46,511 nucleotides of DNA. It comes from Thermoplasmata archaeon. GTDB taxonomy: Archaea; Thermoplasmatota; Thermoplasmata; Thermoplasmatales; Thermoplasmataceae. The notes below the pieces were generated by a model, which saw nothing but the letters and a program-made list of their open reading frames with translations, was not told the origin of the DNA and searched no databases. The stretch spans positions 1 to 46,511 of the forward strand of contig JAKAAI010000005.1 in NCBI GenBank assembly GCA_021797055.1, given 5' to 3'. Positions 25,455 to 38,117 of the stretch are shown piece by piece. Within the stretch, counting starts at the first letter, position 1. The number at the start of each line of letters is the position of its first letter. Made by a program: the position numbers and the translations under genes.

Positions 25455-26456
25455 GTCTGCGTCCATTTTTGATTTAAGGGATTTCAGCGACGAAGGATCA
25501 AAAATGCCATATTCAGTAATGAATGCAGTGACGTATCTGCTCGGGGTTACATCAAACGCTGGGTTTTTAGATCTTGAACCAGAATTTGCCACTCTAATGC
25601 TACCAATATTCAAGACCTCATCTTCGTTCCGTTCCTCTATTGGTATACTATCGCCACTCCTGAGAGAAAAATCGAACGTGCTACCCGGAGCAGCTACATA
25701 GAAAGGAACATTATTTTCTTTAGCTAAAACGGCCTTTTCATAAGTCCCGATCTTGTTAGCGAAGTCACCATTGGCGGCTATCCTGTCTGCACCTACAATC
25801 GCAAGGTCAACCTGACCATGGCTCATGTAATAGCCGGCTGCATTATCAGCAATTATATAGTGCTCAATTCCCTCCTGTTCCAGTTCCCATGCAGTCAGCC
25901 TTGCCCCCTGCAAGCGTGGTCTTGTCTCATCAACAAGAACTGTAATCTTCTTTCCTGCTGAATTTGCTATTCTCATAGGGGCTAGAGCAGTACCCCAATC
26001 TACAACTGCGAGAGCACCTGCATTACAATGTGTCAGTATCCTACTATTATCCTTTATGATAGTATTACCAATCTCGCCGATCTTTTTGCACCTTCCTGTT
26101 ATTTCCTTCGAATAACGAAGTGCAGCTCCAAGATCGAAATTGTTGGTCCTCATGTACGATATAGCCTTGAACAGGTCGAAGGCCGTTGGTCTGGTTTTTG
26201 ATATTTTATCGACAGCCTTATCCATATCCTCACCGGAAAGTTTCGCCATTGCCAAACCATATGCAGCCGTTACTCCTATAGCCGGAGCGCCTCTAACGAT
26301 CATATCTTTAATTGCAAATGCAATATCATCGCTGCTTTTTGCAGTATAAATCTCGACTTCTTCAGGAATTTTTCTCTGATCGATCAGCCTAACAACATTA
26401 TCCTCATACCAAACCGCAAAAAGATTTCGTGTTTGATCGCCCATTTTTACTTTCAT
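25440..26456 (-). CDS. mtnA: S-methyl-5-thioribose-1-phosphate isomerase (aIF2B-like fold)
   Basis: Isomerises methylthioribose-1-phosphate to the ribulose form in methionine salvage. The MtnA subgroup of the eIF2B-alpha family is indicated by MIVRGAPAIGVTAAYGLAM, THCNAGALA with the catalytic Cys, DETRPRLQGARLTAWELEQ, and VGADRIAANGDFANKIGTY with the catalytic Asp. I place the start at ATG 26456 (338 residues): GGAGAG lies about eleven bases upstream and a TATTAAAAG-like box about 32 bp upstream. An upstream TTG at 26477 is possible but less likely. The related ribose-1,5-bisphosphate isomerase is an alternative specificity. Confidence 0.88.
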   Translation of the reverse strand: MKVKMGDQTRNLFAVWYEDNVVRLIDQRKIPEEVEIYTAKSSDDIAFAIKDMIVRGAPAIGVTAAYGLAMAKLSGEDMDKAVDKISKTRPTAFDLFKAISYMRTNNFDLGAALRYSKEITGRCKKIGEIGNTIIKDNSRILTHCNAGALAVVDWGTALAPMRIANSAGKKITVLVDETRPRLQGARLTAWELEQEGIEHYIIADNAAGYYMSHGQVDLAIVGADRIAANGDFANKIGTYEKAVLAKENNVPFYVAAPGSTFDFSLRSGDSIPIEERNEDEVLNIGSIRVANSGSRSKNPAFDVTPSRYVTAFITEYGIFDPSSLKSLKSKMDADLFMR

Positions 26457-26761
26457 CGATAGTCTCTCCAGTATCAATTAATCTTATTAAAAGAGGTGGA
26501 ATCAAAAACATATATGGTATGCTTTACTCATGTATTTTTACAGCGTGTTATTGAGAAAATTTAATTGCATGTTTTGTGAAATTTGCGTTTAAGTATAAGA
26601 TCAATCCAATCTTTTGAACTTAGATGAAGCAACACAAAATGCTCTATAAACCATGATTTTTCCCAAGTGAAATCTTATGAAAATCAGAAATATTAATTAC
26701 GAATTAAATTGGATTAAACAATATTTATATCCTGATAATCAATCCAGAGCGCTATCATTTA
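26457..26761 (+). other. Intergenic region between mtnA and tRNA-Lys
   Basis: AT-rich 305-bp gap. It holds the minus-strand promoter of mtnA (AT box near 26485-26492) at one end and the promoter of tRNA-Lys at the other. The middle, 26500-26700, has only short open frames (for example ATG 26677, 35 codons running into the tRNA) with no coding signs. I see no further gene. Confidence 0.5.
26721..26731 (+). promoter_or_regulatory. TATA box of tRNA-Lys and probably of the rpo operon
   Basis: ATATTTATATC centred about 36 bp before the tRNA 5' end, predicting a tRNA 5' leader of about ten bases. The 16 bp between tRNA and rpoH leave no room for another promoter, and none is visible inside the tRNA gene. 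Confidence 0.5.
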
Positions 26762-26835
26762 GGGCCCGTAGCTCAGCCAGGTAGAGCATCTGGCTTTTAA
26801 CCAGGTGGTCGGGGGTTCGAACCCCCCCGGGCCCG
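26762..26835 (+). tRNA. tRNA-Lys (anticodon UUU)
   Basis: Complete cloverleaf of 74 nt: acceptor GGGCCCG / CGGGCCC, D-arm GCTC...GAGC, anticodon loop CTTTTAA with UUU at 34-36, T-arm GGGGG-TTCGAAC-CCCCC, discriminator G, CCA not encoded. No intron. rpoH begins 16 bp after the discriminator, so RNase P/tRNase Z processing would release the 5' end of the RNA polymerase mRNA. Confidence 0.97.
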
Positions 26836-26851
26836 CGGTGGAAGTGGTAAT

Positions 26852-27115
26852 ATGGCAAAGTTCAATGTATTGCACCATGACATGGTGCCCGAGCATCATC
26901 TAGTTGAGAAGAACCAGGAAGAAAAAGTTTTATCCGAATTGGCAATATCGAAAGATCTGCTGCCTAAAATTGTAAAAAGTGATCCTGCTGTAAGAGCACT
27001 GGAAGAAATTCATGGCCCGATCGAGGCCGGTAGGATTATAGAAATTATCAGGAAGAGCCCTACGGCTGGTATTTCCAAGTATTACAGGGTAGTAGTTGGA
27101 GAGGTATATAGATGA
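26852..27115 (+). CDS. rpoH: DNA-directed RNA polymerase subunit H (Rpb5-like)
   Basis: Small RNAP subunit of 87 residues corresponding to the C-terminal domain of eukaryotic Rpb5. Typical features are [22 protein letters not shown] and, near the end, [23 protein letters not shown]. It opens the archaeal H-B-A'-A'' polymerase operon. The ATG is 16 bp after tRNA-Lys and has GGTGG 12 bases upstream. The last four bases overlap the rpoB start. It is slightly longer at the N-terminus than the shortest archaeal homologues but otherwise ordinary. Confidence 0.95.
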   Translation: MAKFNVLHHDMVPEHHLVEKNQEEKVLSELAISKDLLPKIVKSDPAVRALEEIHGPIEAGRIIEIIRKSPTAGISKYYRVVVGEVYR

Positions 27116-30100
27116 AGGAAATCGTTGATGCATTTTTTAAGACGGAAAGTATTGTAAATCACCAGATTGAATCTTATAATTATTTTGTAGCAACAAAGGA
27201 AAATACAAATAATATTATGCAGCAGATTGTTGACGAAACAAAAGTATCGGATGATGAGGAACCTGGAGTAATGGTTCTTGATAAAACTAAGAGCGGCGGA
27301 AGGGAAATTAAGATATATTTTTCGAGGAGAAAAGAAACTGGCAGGGCCCCAGCAGAAGCAAGCATCTGGGTTGACAGACCCGAGATCAAGGAGGCTTCAG
27401 GTGCTTCCAATCAGATAACACCAAACGAGGCAAGATTAAGAGATCTGCACTATCTTGCGCCTGTTAATCTTAAATTGAGGATATTTGAAGACGGCGTTGA
27501 AAAAGAAGCTGAAACCATAAAAATAGGTGACATTCCAGTCATGGTACGATCAAAGGTCTGTACGCTGCATGAGAATAATCTGGATAGTTATATCGAAAAA
27601 AATAACGGCCCTGTAGATGGTACCAGGAGGGAAAAGCTTCAGTATGTTGGTGAAGATCCGGACGATGCCGGTGGTTATTTCATCATTGGCGGGGGAGAGA
27701 GGGCTATTGTCTCACTTGAGGATCTTGCACCCAACAAAATCCTGGTGGAGTATGAGGAAAAATACGATTCAGTTCTTGAGGTAGCCAAGGTATTTTCTCA
27801 AAAAGGTGGATTCCGGGCTCTCACCGCGATGGAAAAGCAATCCGATGGTTCCATTAATGTTACAATACCGTCGGTAGCAGGAACAATTCCGTTAGTAATT
27901 TTGATGAAGGCCCTTGGTCTAGAAAAAGACGTCAGGATCCATGATTCCATTGCTTCCGTTAAGGGAATGGAACCAATCATATATTCAAACATCGAGGATG
28001 CCCACGATCCTAAAACGTTCCCGCCTTCAGGCGTAAATACAACCGAGGATGCAATTTCATATTTGGAAAAGAGGTTTGCAGCAGGGCAGGCTAAAGAATT
28101 CAGGGAAAAGAAAGTTTCTCAAATGCTGGATAAGTCGTTACTCCCGCATCTTGGTGATCTTCCACAGGACAGATTGAAAAAGGCAGTATATCTTGGCAGA
28201 ATGGCAAGATCTCTTCTTGAACTTCATCTTGGAATTAGAAAACCAGATGATAAAGATCATCTGGCCAATAAGAGGATAAAGCTTACAGGCGACCTGCTTG
28301 ATGAATTATTCAGGTCAGCTTTCCAGAGTGTAATGAAGGATCTGAAGTATCAGCTTGAAAGAACGTACAACAAGAAGAAAGGGATCCGACTCAGACCTGC
28401 AATTAGACAGGATCTTCTCACTCAAAAAATACTCCATGCTATGTCCACAGGCAACTGGAATAGTGGTAGAACAGGTATATCTCAGCTTTTAGATAGGGTC
28501 TCAAACGTCAGTACTTTAAGCCATCTCAGGAGGGTTATATCTCCGCTGACAAGATCTCAACCACATTTTGAAGCAAGGGACCTTCATCCTACACAATGGG
28601 GCAGAATCTGTCCAAACGAAACACCCGAGGGTCAGAATTGCGGCTTAGTAAAAAATGCTGCTTTACTCATAAATGTTACTGAGGGGGTAGATCCTGCACC
28701 GGTTATGCAGCTTCTCTCGGCAAACCATTTATTAGAAGAAGCTGAAATTGGTAATAAATTCGGCAGAGTTTATCTGAATGGCGATTTTGTGGGTTATCAT
28801 GAAAACCCAACTGCCCTCACCAATCTGATCAGAAAGGAGAGGAGATCAGGGAGGCTATCAGACGAGGTCAACGTCAAATACGATACTGATACAAATGAGG
28901 TCATAATCAACTGTGACAGGGGTAGACTCAGAAGGCCTCTAATTACCGTAAAGGATGGAGACGTAACCATCAAGAAAGATATCCTAAGAAAACTGGAAAA
29001 TGGTGACTATTCCATACAGGATCTCGTGAAGAATGGCTACATCGAATGGGTTGACGCTGAAGAGGAGGATAACCTGTTTATAGCGATTTATGCTTACGAG
29101 ATACCAGAAAAGTGCCCAAAATGCTCCACATATCTACACAGAAGCATTGTGGACTGGGTCAATCCCGGAGATTCTGATAAGGATAAAGTACAGATAGAAT
29201 GCCGTGAATGCGGTGCTAAGTTCAGTTCAAAGAAGTTATTGACAAAGGAACACACTCATCTCGAAATAGATCCCTCTCTGATATTGGGCGTTGTTGCTTC
29301 AGTTATTCCATATCCTGAACATAATTCATCTCCACGGATAACGATGGCCGCAGCCATGACGAAGCAGAGTATTGGTCTCTATGCTACTAATTTCAGGATA
29401 AGGAGTGACACAAGGGGCCACCTTTTGCACTATCCACAGATACCGCTGGTAAAGACGAGGGTTATGGATTACATTAAATATGATAAAAAACCAGCGGGCC
29501 AGAATTTTGTTGTTGCAATTCTTTCCTATCAGGGTTATAATATACAGGATGCAATTGTATTCAACAAGGCAGCAATAGAGAGAGGTCTTGGCAGGAGTTC
29601 ATTTTTCAGAACCTATAGTGCAGAGGAGAGGAGATACCCTGGAGGTCAGGAAGACAAATTTGAAATTCCTACACATGATGTTCTCGGCGCAAGGGCAGAG
29701 GAATACTACAAGAATCTGGATGAAGAAGGGATAATATTTCCCGAATCTTATGTTCAGGGATCTGATGTCCTTGTAGGCAAAACTTCACCGCCCAGGTTTC
29801 TTGACGAAGGCGGGGACAAATTAGGCCCACAGAGAAGGCGTGAATCCTCAATAACAATGAGACCAAATGAACAGGGTTATATTGATAATGTTATCCTCAC
29901 CGTTTCCGAAAGCAACAGCAAAGTTGTAAAGATAAAAGTTAGGAGCGAGAGAATACCCGAGCTTGGTGACAAATTTGCATCCAGACATGGTCAGAAAGGT
30001 GTAATAGGGGCTGTTGTACCGCAGGAAGATCTGCCATTCACTGAGGAAGGCATTATTCCTGATATCATCATCAATCCACACGCAATCCCTTCCAGAATGA

Positions 30101-30704
30101 CCGTGGGACACATACTGGAGATGATAGGCGGCAAGGTCGCATCTAGAAAAGGTGCCGTTGTTGATGGAACAATTTTTTCGGGTGAACCGGAGAAGAGTCT
30201 CAGGGACTCACTGGAAAAGTACGGTTTCCGCAGATCGTCTACAGAGGTAATGTATGATGGTATCCTCGGTGCTAAATTCAAGGCAGATATTTTTACAGGC
30301 GTCATCTACTACCAGAAGCTGCATCACATGGTTGCCGGTAAATTCCACGCCAGATCAAGAGGACCTGTTCAGATTCTCACAAGGCAGCCCACAGAGGGAA
30401 GGTCCAGGCAGGGCGGTCTCAGGTTCGGTGAAATGGAGCGCGACACACTAATAGCACATGGGGCAGCAATGGTGATCAAGGATCGTCTGCTTGACCAGAG
30501 TGATGGTACAATACTTTACATATGCGGTAACCCGACCTGCGGGCATCTTGCAATCTTTGACAGAAGACGTGGAACGCTTAAATGTCCTGTATGTGGCAAT
30601 ACGGGCAATATACATGCCGTCGAGACAAGTTACGCATTTAAATTGATGAGAGATGAGCTTTCTTCTATGGGTGTAATGATGCGTCTTGTGCTGGGTGATT
30701 TAAA

Positions 30705-30708
<4 letters not shown>
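27112..30708 (+). CDS. rpoB: DNA-directed RNA polymerase subunit B (undivided)
   Basis: Second-largest RNAP subunit, 1198 residues in one frame; in several euryarchaeal lineages it is split into B' and B''. Conserved parts include [33 protein letters not shown] (fork/rifampicin-region equivalent, about residue 485), a zinc-type cluster CPKC...CREC around residues 667-705, [15 protein letters not shown] near residue 950 that contributes to the catalytic centre, and a C-terminal zinc clamp CGNPTCGH...CPVCGN. The ATG overlaps rpoH by four bases and the stop overlaps rpoA1 by four bases. Confidence 0.98.
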
Positions 30709-34885
<4,177 letters not shown>

Positions 34886-34893
34886 AATAATCG

Positions 34894-35322
34894 ATGAAAG
34901 ACATCGTCGTTGACAACAAGATAATGGGTTATATTGCAATATTCGAGAAGATAACTCACACACACCTGGAGGATTGCCTTGAAAACGAGGACATGATAAT
35001 CTTCCTTGTTGGCGAGAAGAAGATGGCCGAAATGTTCAAACGAACCCCCAACTTTGTTGCAGATCTAAGGCAGAAGACGAACAAACACATCCTTGTGGCC
35101 GAGACATCCAAAGATCTGATTAACTTTGTAAGAAACATATTTTTCAGGCTCGGTATAAAAGAGATACAGGTTAACTGGAAGGAAGGTTCGATAGATGTCC
35201 TTGTAACAGTGGAACCGATGGAAGTTGGCAAGGCAATAGGAAAGGAAGGCAGGAACATTAAATTGTTCAGGGACACAGTTCAAAGATTCTTCAACATCAG
35301 AAATCTTGCGATTAAGCAATAG
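34894..35322 (+). CDS. nusA: NusA-like transcription factor (two KH domains)
   Basis: Archaeal NusA, 142 residues, containing only the tandem KH domains and lacking the S1 and N-terminal domains of bacterial NusA. The second KH loop is GKAIGKEGRNIKLFRDTV (GxxG form GKEG). The first half (EKITHTHLEDCLENEDMIIFLVGEKKMAEMF) fits the first KH domain. It follows rpoA2 by 8 bp and is the usual end of the archaeal rpo cluster. Here no L30e gene is inserted between rpoA2 and nusA, and no ribosomal protein S12 gene follows. Confidence 0.93.
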   Translation: MKDIVVDNKIMGYIAIFEKITHTHLEDCLENEDMIIFLVGEKKMAEMFKRTPNFVADLRQKTNKHILVAETSKDLINFVRNIFFRLGIKEIQVNWKEGSIDVLVTVEPMEVGKAIGKEGRNIKLFRDTVQRFFNIRNLAIKQ

Positions 35323-35363
35323 ACCCATAAAACCAATTTATTTCTTCCTGATGAAATCAAGTC

Positions 35364-35373
35364 TTTTTATACC
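35364..35373 (+). promoter_or_regulatory. TATA box of the aIF1A-RIO1-Dim2 operon
   Basis: TTTTTATACC centred about 33 bp before the aIF1A ATG (35401), predicting a leader of only a few bases. It lies in the 78-bp gap after nusA and implies a new transcription unit. Confidence 0.5.
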
Positions 35374-35400
35374 CTGTGGTAATACTCTTGATCTGATATA

Positions 35401-35736
35401 ATGAGCTTTAACGATTCCGAACCAGGTGATGAGAACGATTCCAATATTAGGGTCATATTACCTAATAGAAAGAAAGGGGAGATGTTCGGTCTCGTCGAGA
35501 AGTTATCTGGTGCCTCAAGATTAAATGTCATGTGTGAAGATGGTTTTACGAGAAATTCCCGAATACCTGGGAAGATGAAGAAAAGAATGTGGATTCGGGA
35601 AGGGGACCTGGTAATAGTCAAACCATGGGAATTTCAGAAGGACAGGGCAGATGTGGTATACCGGTACACCCAAACACAGGCCGGTTATCTTAGCAGAAAC
35701 AGGATACTGCCTGAAGTTATCAACATGTTCAAATGA
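35401..35736 (+). CDS. eif1A: Translation initiation factor aIF1A
   Basis: OB-fold factor binding the A site of the small ribosomal subunit during initiation; 111 residues. Recognised by the archaeal/eukaryotic eIF1A core: FGLVEKLSGASRLNVMCEDGFTRNSRIPGKMKKRMWIREGDLVIVKPWEFQ. The acidic N-terminal tail and the short helical C-terminal tail are also typical. It has its own TATA box, and its stop overlaps the RIO1 start (ATGA). Operon partners are a 40S-type maturation kinase and KH protein, with initiator tRNA just downstream. Confidence 0.95.
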   Translation: MSFNDSEPGDENDSNIRVILPNRKKGEMFGLVEKLSGASRLNVMCEDGFTRNSRIPGKMKKRMWIREGDLVIVKPWEFQKDRADVVYRYTQTQAGYLSRNRILPEVINMFK

Positions 35737-36497
35737 TACCTGAAAGTAGATCGGCACTGGAACAGCTAATATTCTCGAAGGAATTTCTGAGAACCCGGGA
35801 CCCCGGGAGAAAAACACAGGATATCGTTTTTGATCTCCGTACCCTGACAGCTGTCTTTGAGTCCATGAAAAAGTTCAACATTGACTATCTGGACTATCCA
35901 ATAATGTCCGGAAAGGAAAGTATTGTCTTCAAGGCTTATTCTGAATCCAGACCGATTGTAGTAAAGATATTCAAAATGTCCACACTTAGATTTTCAAACC
36001 TCTACCTTTATGTGCATGGAGACAGAAGATTCGAGCACGAAAAAAAGGACCGATCAAGGATCGTATTTTTATGGGCAAGAAAAGAATTTGTTAATCTGCG
36101 AGAAGCTAGGCGATCCGGTGTTACTGTACCAAAACCTATCGGTTTTAACAAGAACATTGTTTTGATGCAGTATCTTGGAACAAAAGCTTCATCAGCGCCT
36201 GAACTAAGAAAATCTGAAATAGATTTTGAGTTCGCATTTTCCTCGGTTCAGGAGAACATGCAGATCCTCTACCAGAAGGCCAAGCTCGTGCATGCAGACT
36301 TAAGTGAATATAATATGCTTGTATACCGGAAAAATATATATTTTATAGATTTTGGTCAGGCAGTTGATTCAAAGCATCCGTCAGCTGATCTCTTTCTTGA
36401 AAGAGATGTCAGAAACGTGATCAATTTCTTCAGAAAAAAAGGTGTTAAATGTGATGCCGCAGATCTACTCGCTTCTGTCAGGGGTGACGCTTCGTGA
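35733..36497 (+). CDS. rio1: RIO1-family serine kinase/ATPase
   Basis: Atypical protein kinase needed for small-subunit ribosome maturation in eukaryotes and present in all archaea. The 254-residue protein has the RIO P-loop MSGKESIVFKA (about residue 58), catalytic Lys in PIVVKIFKMST, the RIO1 flexible-loop region YVHGDRRFE, catalytic loop LVHADLSEYNML with Asp near residue 189, and metal-binding IDFGQAVD. The Lys-Lys-Asp-Arg stretch after RFEHE matches RIO1 rather than RIO2, and no N-terminal winged helix is present. Four-base overlaps with both neighbours. Confidence 0.94.
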   Translation: MIPESRSALEQLIFSKEFLRTRDPGRKTQDIVFDLRTLTAVFESMKKFNIDYLDYPIMSGKESIVFKAYSESRPIVVKIFKMSTLRFSNLYLYVHGDRRFEHEKKDRSRIVFLWARKEFVNLREARRSGVTVPKPIGFNKNIVLMQYLGTKASSAPELRKSEIDFEFAFSSVQENMQILYQKAKLVHADLSEYNMLVYRKNIYFIDFGQAVDSKHPSADLFLERDVRNVINFFRKKGVKCDAADLLASVRGDAS

Positions 36498-37042
36498 TTA
36501 TCGGTACAAGAAAAATACCTAAAGACAGGGTAGCTGCATTAATAGGAAAGAACGGGGAAACGAGGAGGCTTATTGAAAAAACAGGTGAAACCAAACTAAT
36601 AGTTAATTCTCGTGATGGTGAGGTTTCAGTCCAGCAGTATGGTGACCCTTTGAAAGCAACAATCACTCTTTCCGTTGTTACTGCAATAGGACGCGGCTTC
36701 AGCCCAGAGAAGGCAATGCTTCTTTTCAATGAGGATTTCACGATATATATTATATCACTTAGAGAATTTGCTAAGCCCGGCAGTCACAGGATATCTGAAA
36801 TAAAGGGGAGACTTATAGGTAGAAACGGAAGAACGAGGGAAATTATCGAGGAGATGACAACGACCCACATTTCAGTCTACGGTGATACAGTCTCAATAAT
36901 TGGCGATTATATCTCTATTGAATACAGTAAAGAAGCTGTAGTAAGGCTTATCGCGGGAAGCAAACAGAGAACTGTTTACCAGTATCTCGAAAAGCAGGTC
37001 AAGAATATTAAATTGAAAAAACTGGAAGAGACGTTCAAGTAG
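36494..37042 (+). CDS. KH-domain ribosome-assembly protein (Dim2/Pno1-like)
   Basis: RNA-binding protein with two KH domains, 182 residues; eukaryotic Pno1/Dim2 binds the 3' end of pre-18S rRNA next to RIO kinases. KH1 carries ALIGKNGETRRLIEKTG (residues 15-31) and KH2 carries RLIGRNGRTREIIEEMT (about residues 106-122), followed by a basic tail. The start is GTG at 36494, overlapping the RIO1 stop. The aIF1A-RIO1-Dim2 arrangement is a known archaeal gene neighbourhood and supports a role in small-subunit biogenesis. Confidence 0.92.
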   Translation: MIIGTRKIPKDRVAALIGKNGETRRLIEKTGETKLIVNSRDGEVSVQQYGDPLKATITLSVVTAIGRGFSPEKAMLLFNEDFTIYIISLREFAKPGSHRISEIKGRLIGRNGRTREIIEEMTTTHISVYGDTVSIIGDYISIEYSKEAVVRLIAGSKQRTVYQYLEKQVKNIKLKKLEETFK

Positions 37043-37071
37043 ACAAATGTACTTTATTTCGTCAGTATTTC

Positions 37072-37111
37072 TTGTTGCTCGTACGGAATTCTATTAGAAT
37101 TTGATCAACAA
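37072..37111. repeat. Imperfect 40-bp inverted repeat downstream of the Dim2 gene
   Basis: Outer arms TTGTTGCTC (37072-37080) and GATCAACAA (37103-37111) pair with one mismatch; inside lies AATTCTA-T-TAGAATT (37087-37101), a perfect 7-bp palindrome. It starts 29 bp after the Dim2-like gene stop. It could be a 3' stabiliser or processing hairpin, or part of a small RNA in the 278-bp gap before tRNA-Met; nothing else convincing is seen in that gap. Confidence 0.4.
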
Positions 37112-37290
37112 CAAAAGGTATCCATCCTCCTCGTAAGGGAATAACGGGAGAATGTGAGCTGTATCCGATCAAGCAGTATAAGAATGTGAAAGATTAAAAG
37201 CCTCTGAGCCTGGAGAGATAGTTCGGCGTGGATATTATGTGAGTTAAAAGGAAAATTATATTTGTCTGAAAAGATAGGGCCTGAGCTGAA

Positions 37291-37299
37291 TTATTATAT
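37291..37299 (+). promoter_or_regulatory. TATA box of initiator tRNA-Met
   Basis: TTATTATAT centred 26 bp before the first base of the tRNA, so the primary transcript may start at the mature 5' end. Confidence 0.55.
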
Positions 37300-37320
37300 C
37301 TCTGTGGGATTCCGTCAGAA

Positions 37321-37395
37321 AGCGGGGTAGGGTAGTTAGGAAATCCCGACGGGCTCATAACCCGTAGATCAATGGTTCAAATCCATTCCCCGCTA
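37321..37395 (+). tRNA. Initiator tRNA-Met (anticodon CAU)
   Basis: 75-nt cloverleaf: acceptor AGCGGGG / CCCCGCT with the A1-U72 pair, anticodon loop CTCATAA, anticodon stem ACGGG / CCCGT containing three consecutive G-C pairs, T-arm AATGG-TTCAAAT-CCATT, discriminator A, CCA not encoded. A1-U72 and the G-C triplet are the accepted marks of an archaeal initiator, distinguishing it from elongator Met and Ile2 tRNAs. A run of seven T (37402-37408) follows as a likely terminator. The 3' 19 bp overlap the end of hemD on the other strand. Confidence 0.96.
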
Positions 37396-38117
37396 TTGCA
37401 ATTTTTTTCTGAAATTTCCTTTATGATCGCTTCAAAATCTGATTCTGATTTCACCGCTTCAGTCTTAATTCTATATTTTATCAGGGTATTCGACGTCGTC
37501 TTGCCAATTGAGAACACCTTTTTATTATTCAAGACATCCAATTTCTGTTTCTCTGACAGGAATTCTATCACTACCTGTGCTTCCAGTGATGAGGTGAAAA
37601 GTATACCCATGCAGTGCTTCCTTTCAATGTGATTCAATATACCATCAGAAGGGATTGCTTTCAGCGAATAGAGCGGGAAATCCTTAAAGACATATCCATT
37701 TTTGGCAAGAAATCTGTCAATATAGTAATCATGCTGTTCACTCCTGCATAGGGCAATACGATCCTCTCTATTCACATGTTTTTCTATATAATCGGCAAGA
37801 CCATGTGAATTTTTCTCTTCAGGTATTTCTGCATTAATGCCAGCATCCATCAGGGGCATCGCAGTTTTATCACCTATGCATATAAATCTAAAATTTCCGC
37901 TTATTCCAAGATTCATTAAAATTGCACTCCCAGTAGAGCTAGTCAATATTATTACACTGGGATTAAACTGATTCAATTCTTTCTTTATTTCCATTATTTT
38001 ACCGGAAATGTGCACCTCAGTGACAGGAATGTTGACAACATCAAAACAGCTTCCAGATATATTTCTATATTTCTGCTTCGGTCTGGTTGTAATTATAAAG
38101 GAACGTTCTATCTCCAT
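37377..38117 (-). CDS. hemD: Uroporphyrinogen-III synthase
   Basis: Closes and inverts ring D of hydroxymethylbilane to uroporphyrinogen III. HemD sequences are poorly conserved; here the two-lobe pattern is recognisable (SVIILTSSTGSAILM, FRFICIGDKTAMPLMDAG, then GILFTSSLEAQVVIEFL and KKVFSIGKTTSNTLIKY) in 246 residues, and the position directly after hemC decides the assignment. Its start overlaps the hemC stop by ten bases. The last codons (NSGEWI and the TGA) are read through the acceptor and T-arm of the initiator tRNA gene in antisense. The stop comes from the conserved T-loop. Confidence 0.9.
   Translation of the reverse strand: MEIERSFIITTRPKQKYRNISGSCFDVVNIPVTEVHISGKIMEIKKELNQFNPSVIILTSSTGSAILMNLGISGNFRFICIGDKTAMPLMDAGINAEIPEEKNSHGLADYIEKHVNREDRIALCRSEQHDYYIDRFLAKNGYVFKDFPLYSLKAIPSDGILNHIERKHCMGILFTSSLEAQVVIEFLSEKQKLDVLNNKKVFSIGKTTSNTLIKYRIKTEAVKSESDFEAIIKEISEKNCNSGEWI

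Noticed and set aside
26677..26785. Short frame (35 codons) upstream of tRNA-Lys
   Set aside because: It runs into the tRNA gene and ends in its D-arm, contains the TATA box of the tRNA, and lacks a ribosome site.
37321..37395. tRNA with CAU anticodon read as elongator Met or Ile2
   Set aside because: A1-U72 and the three G-C pairs in the anticodon stem identify the archaeal initiator.
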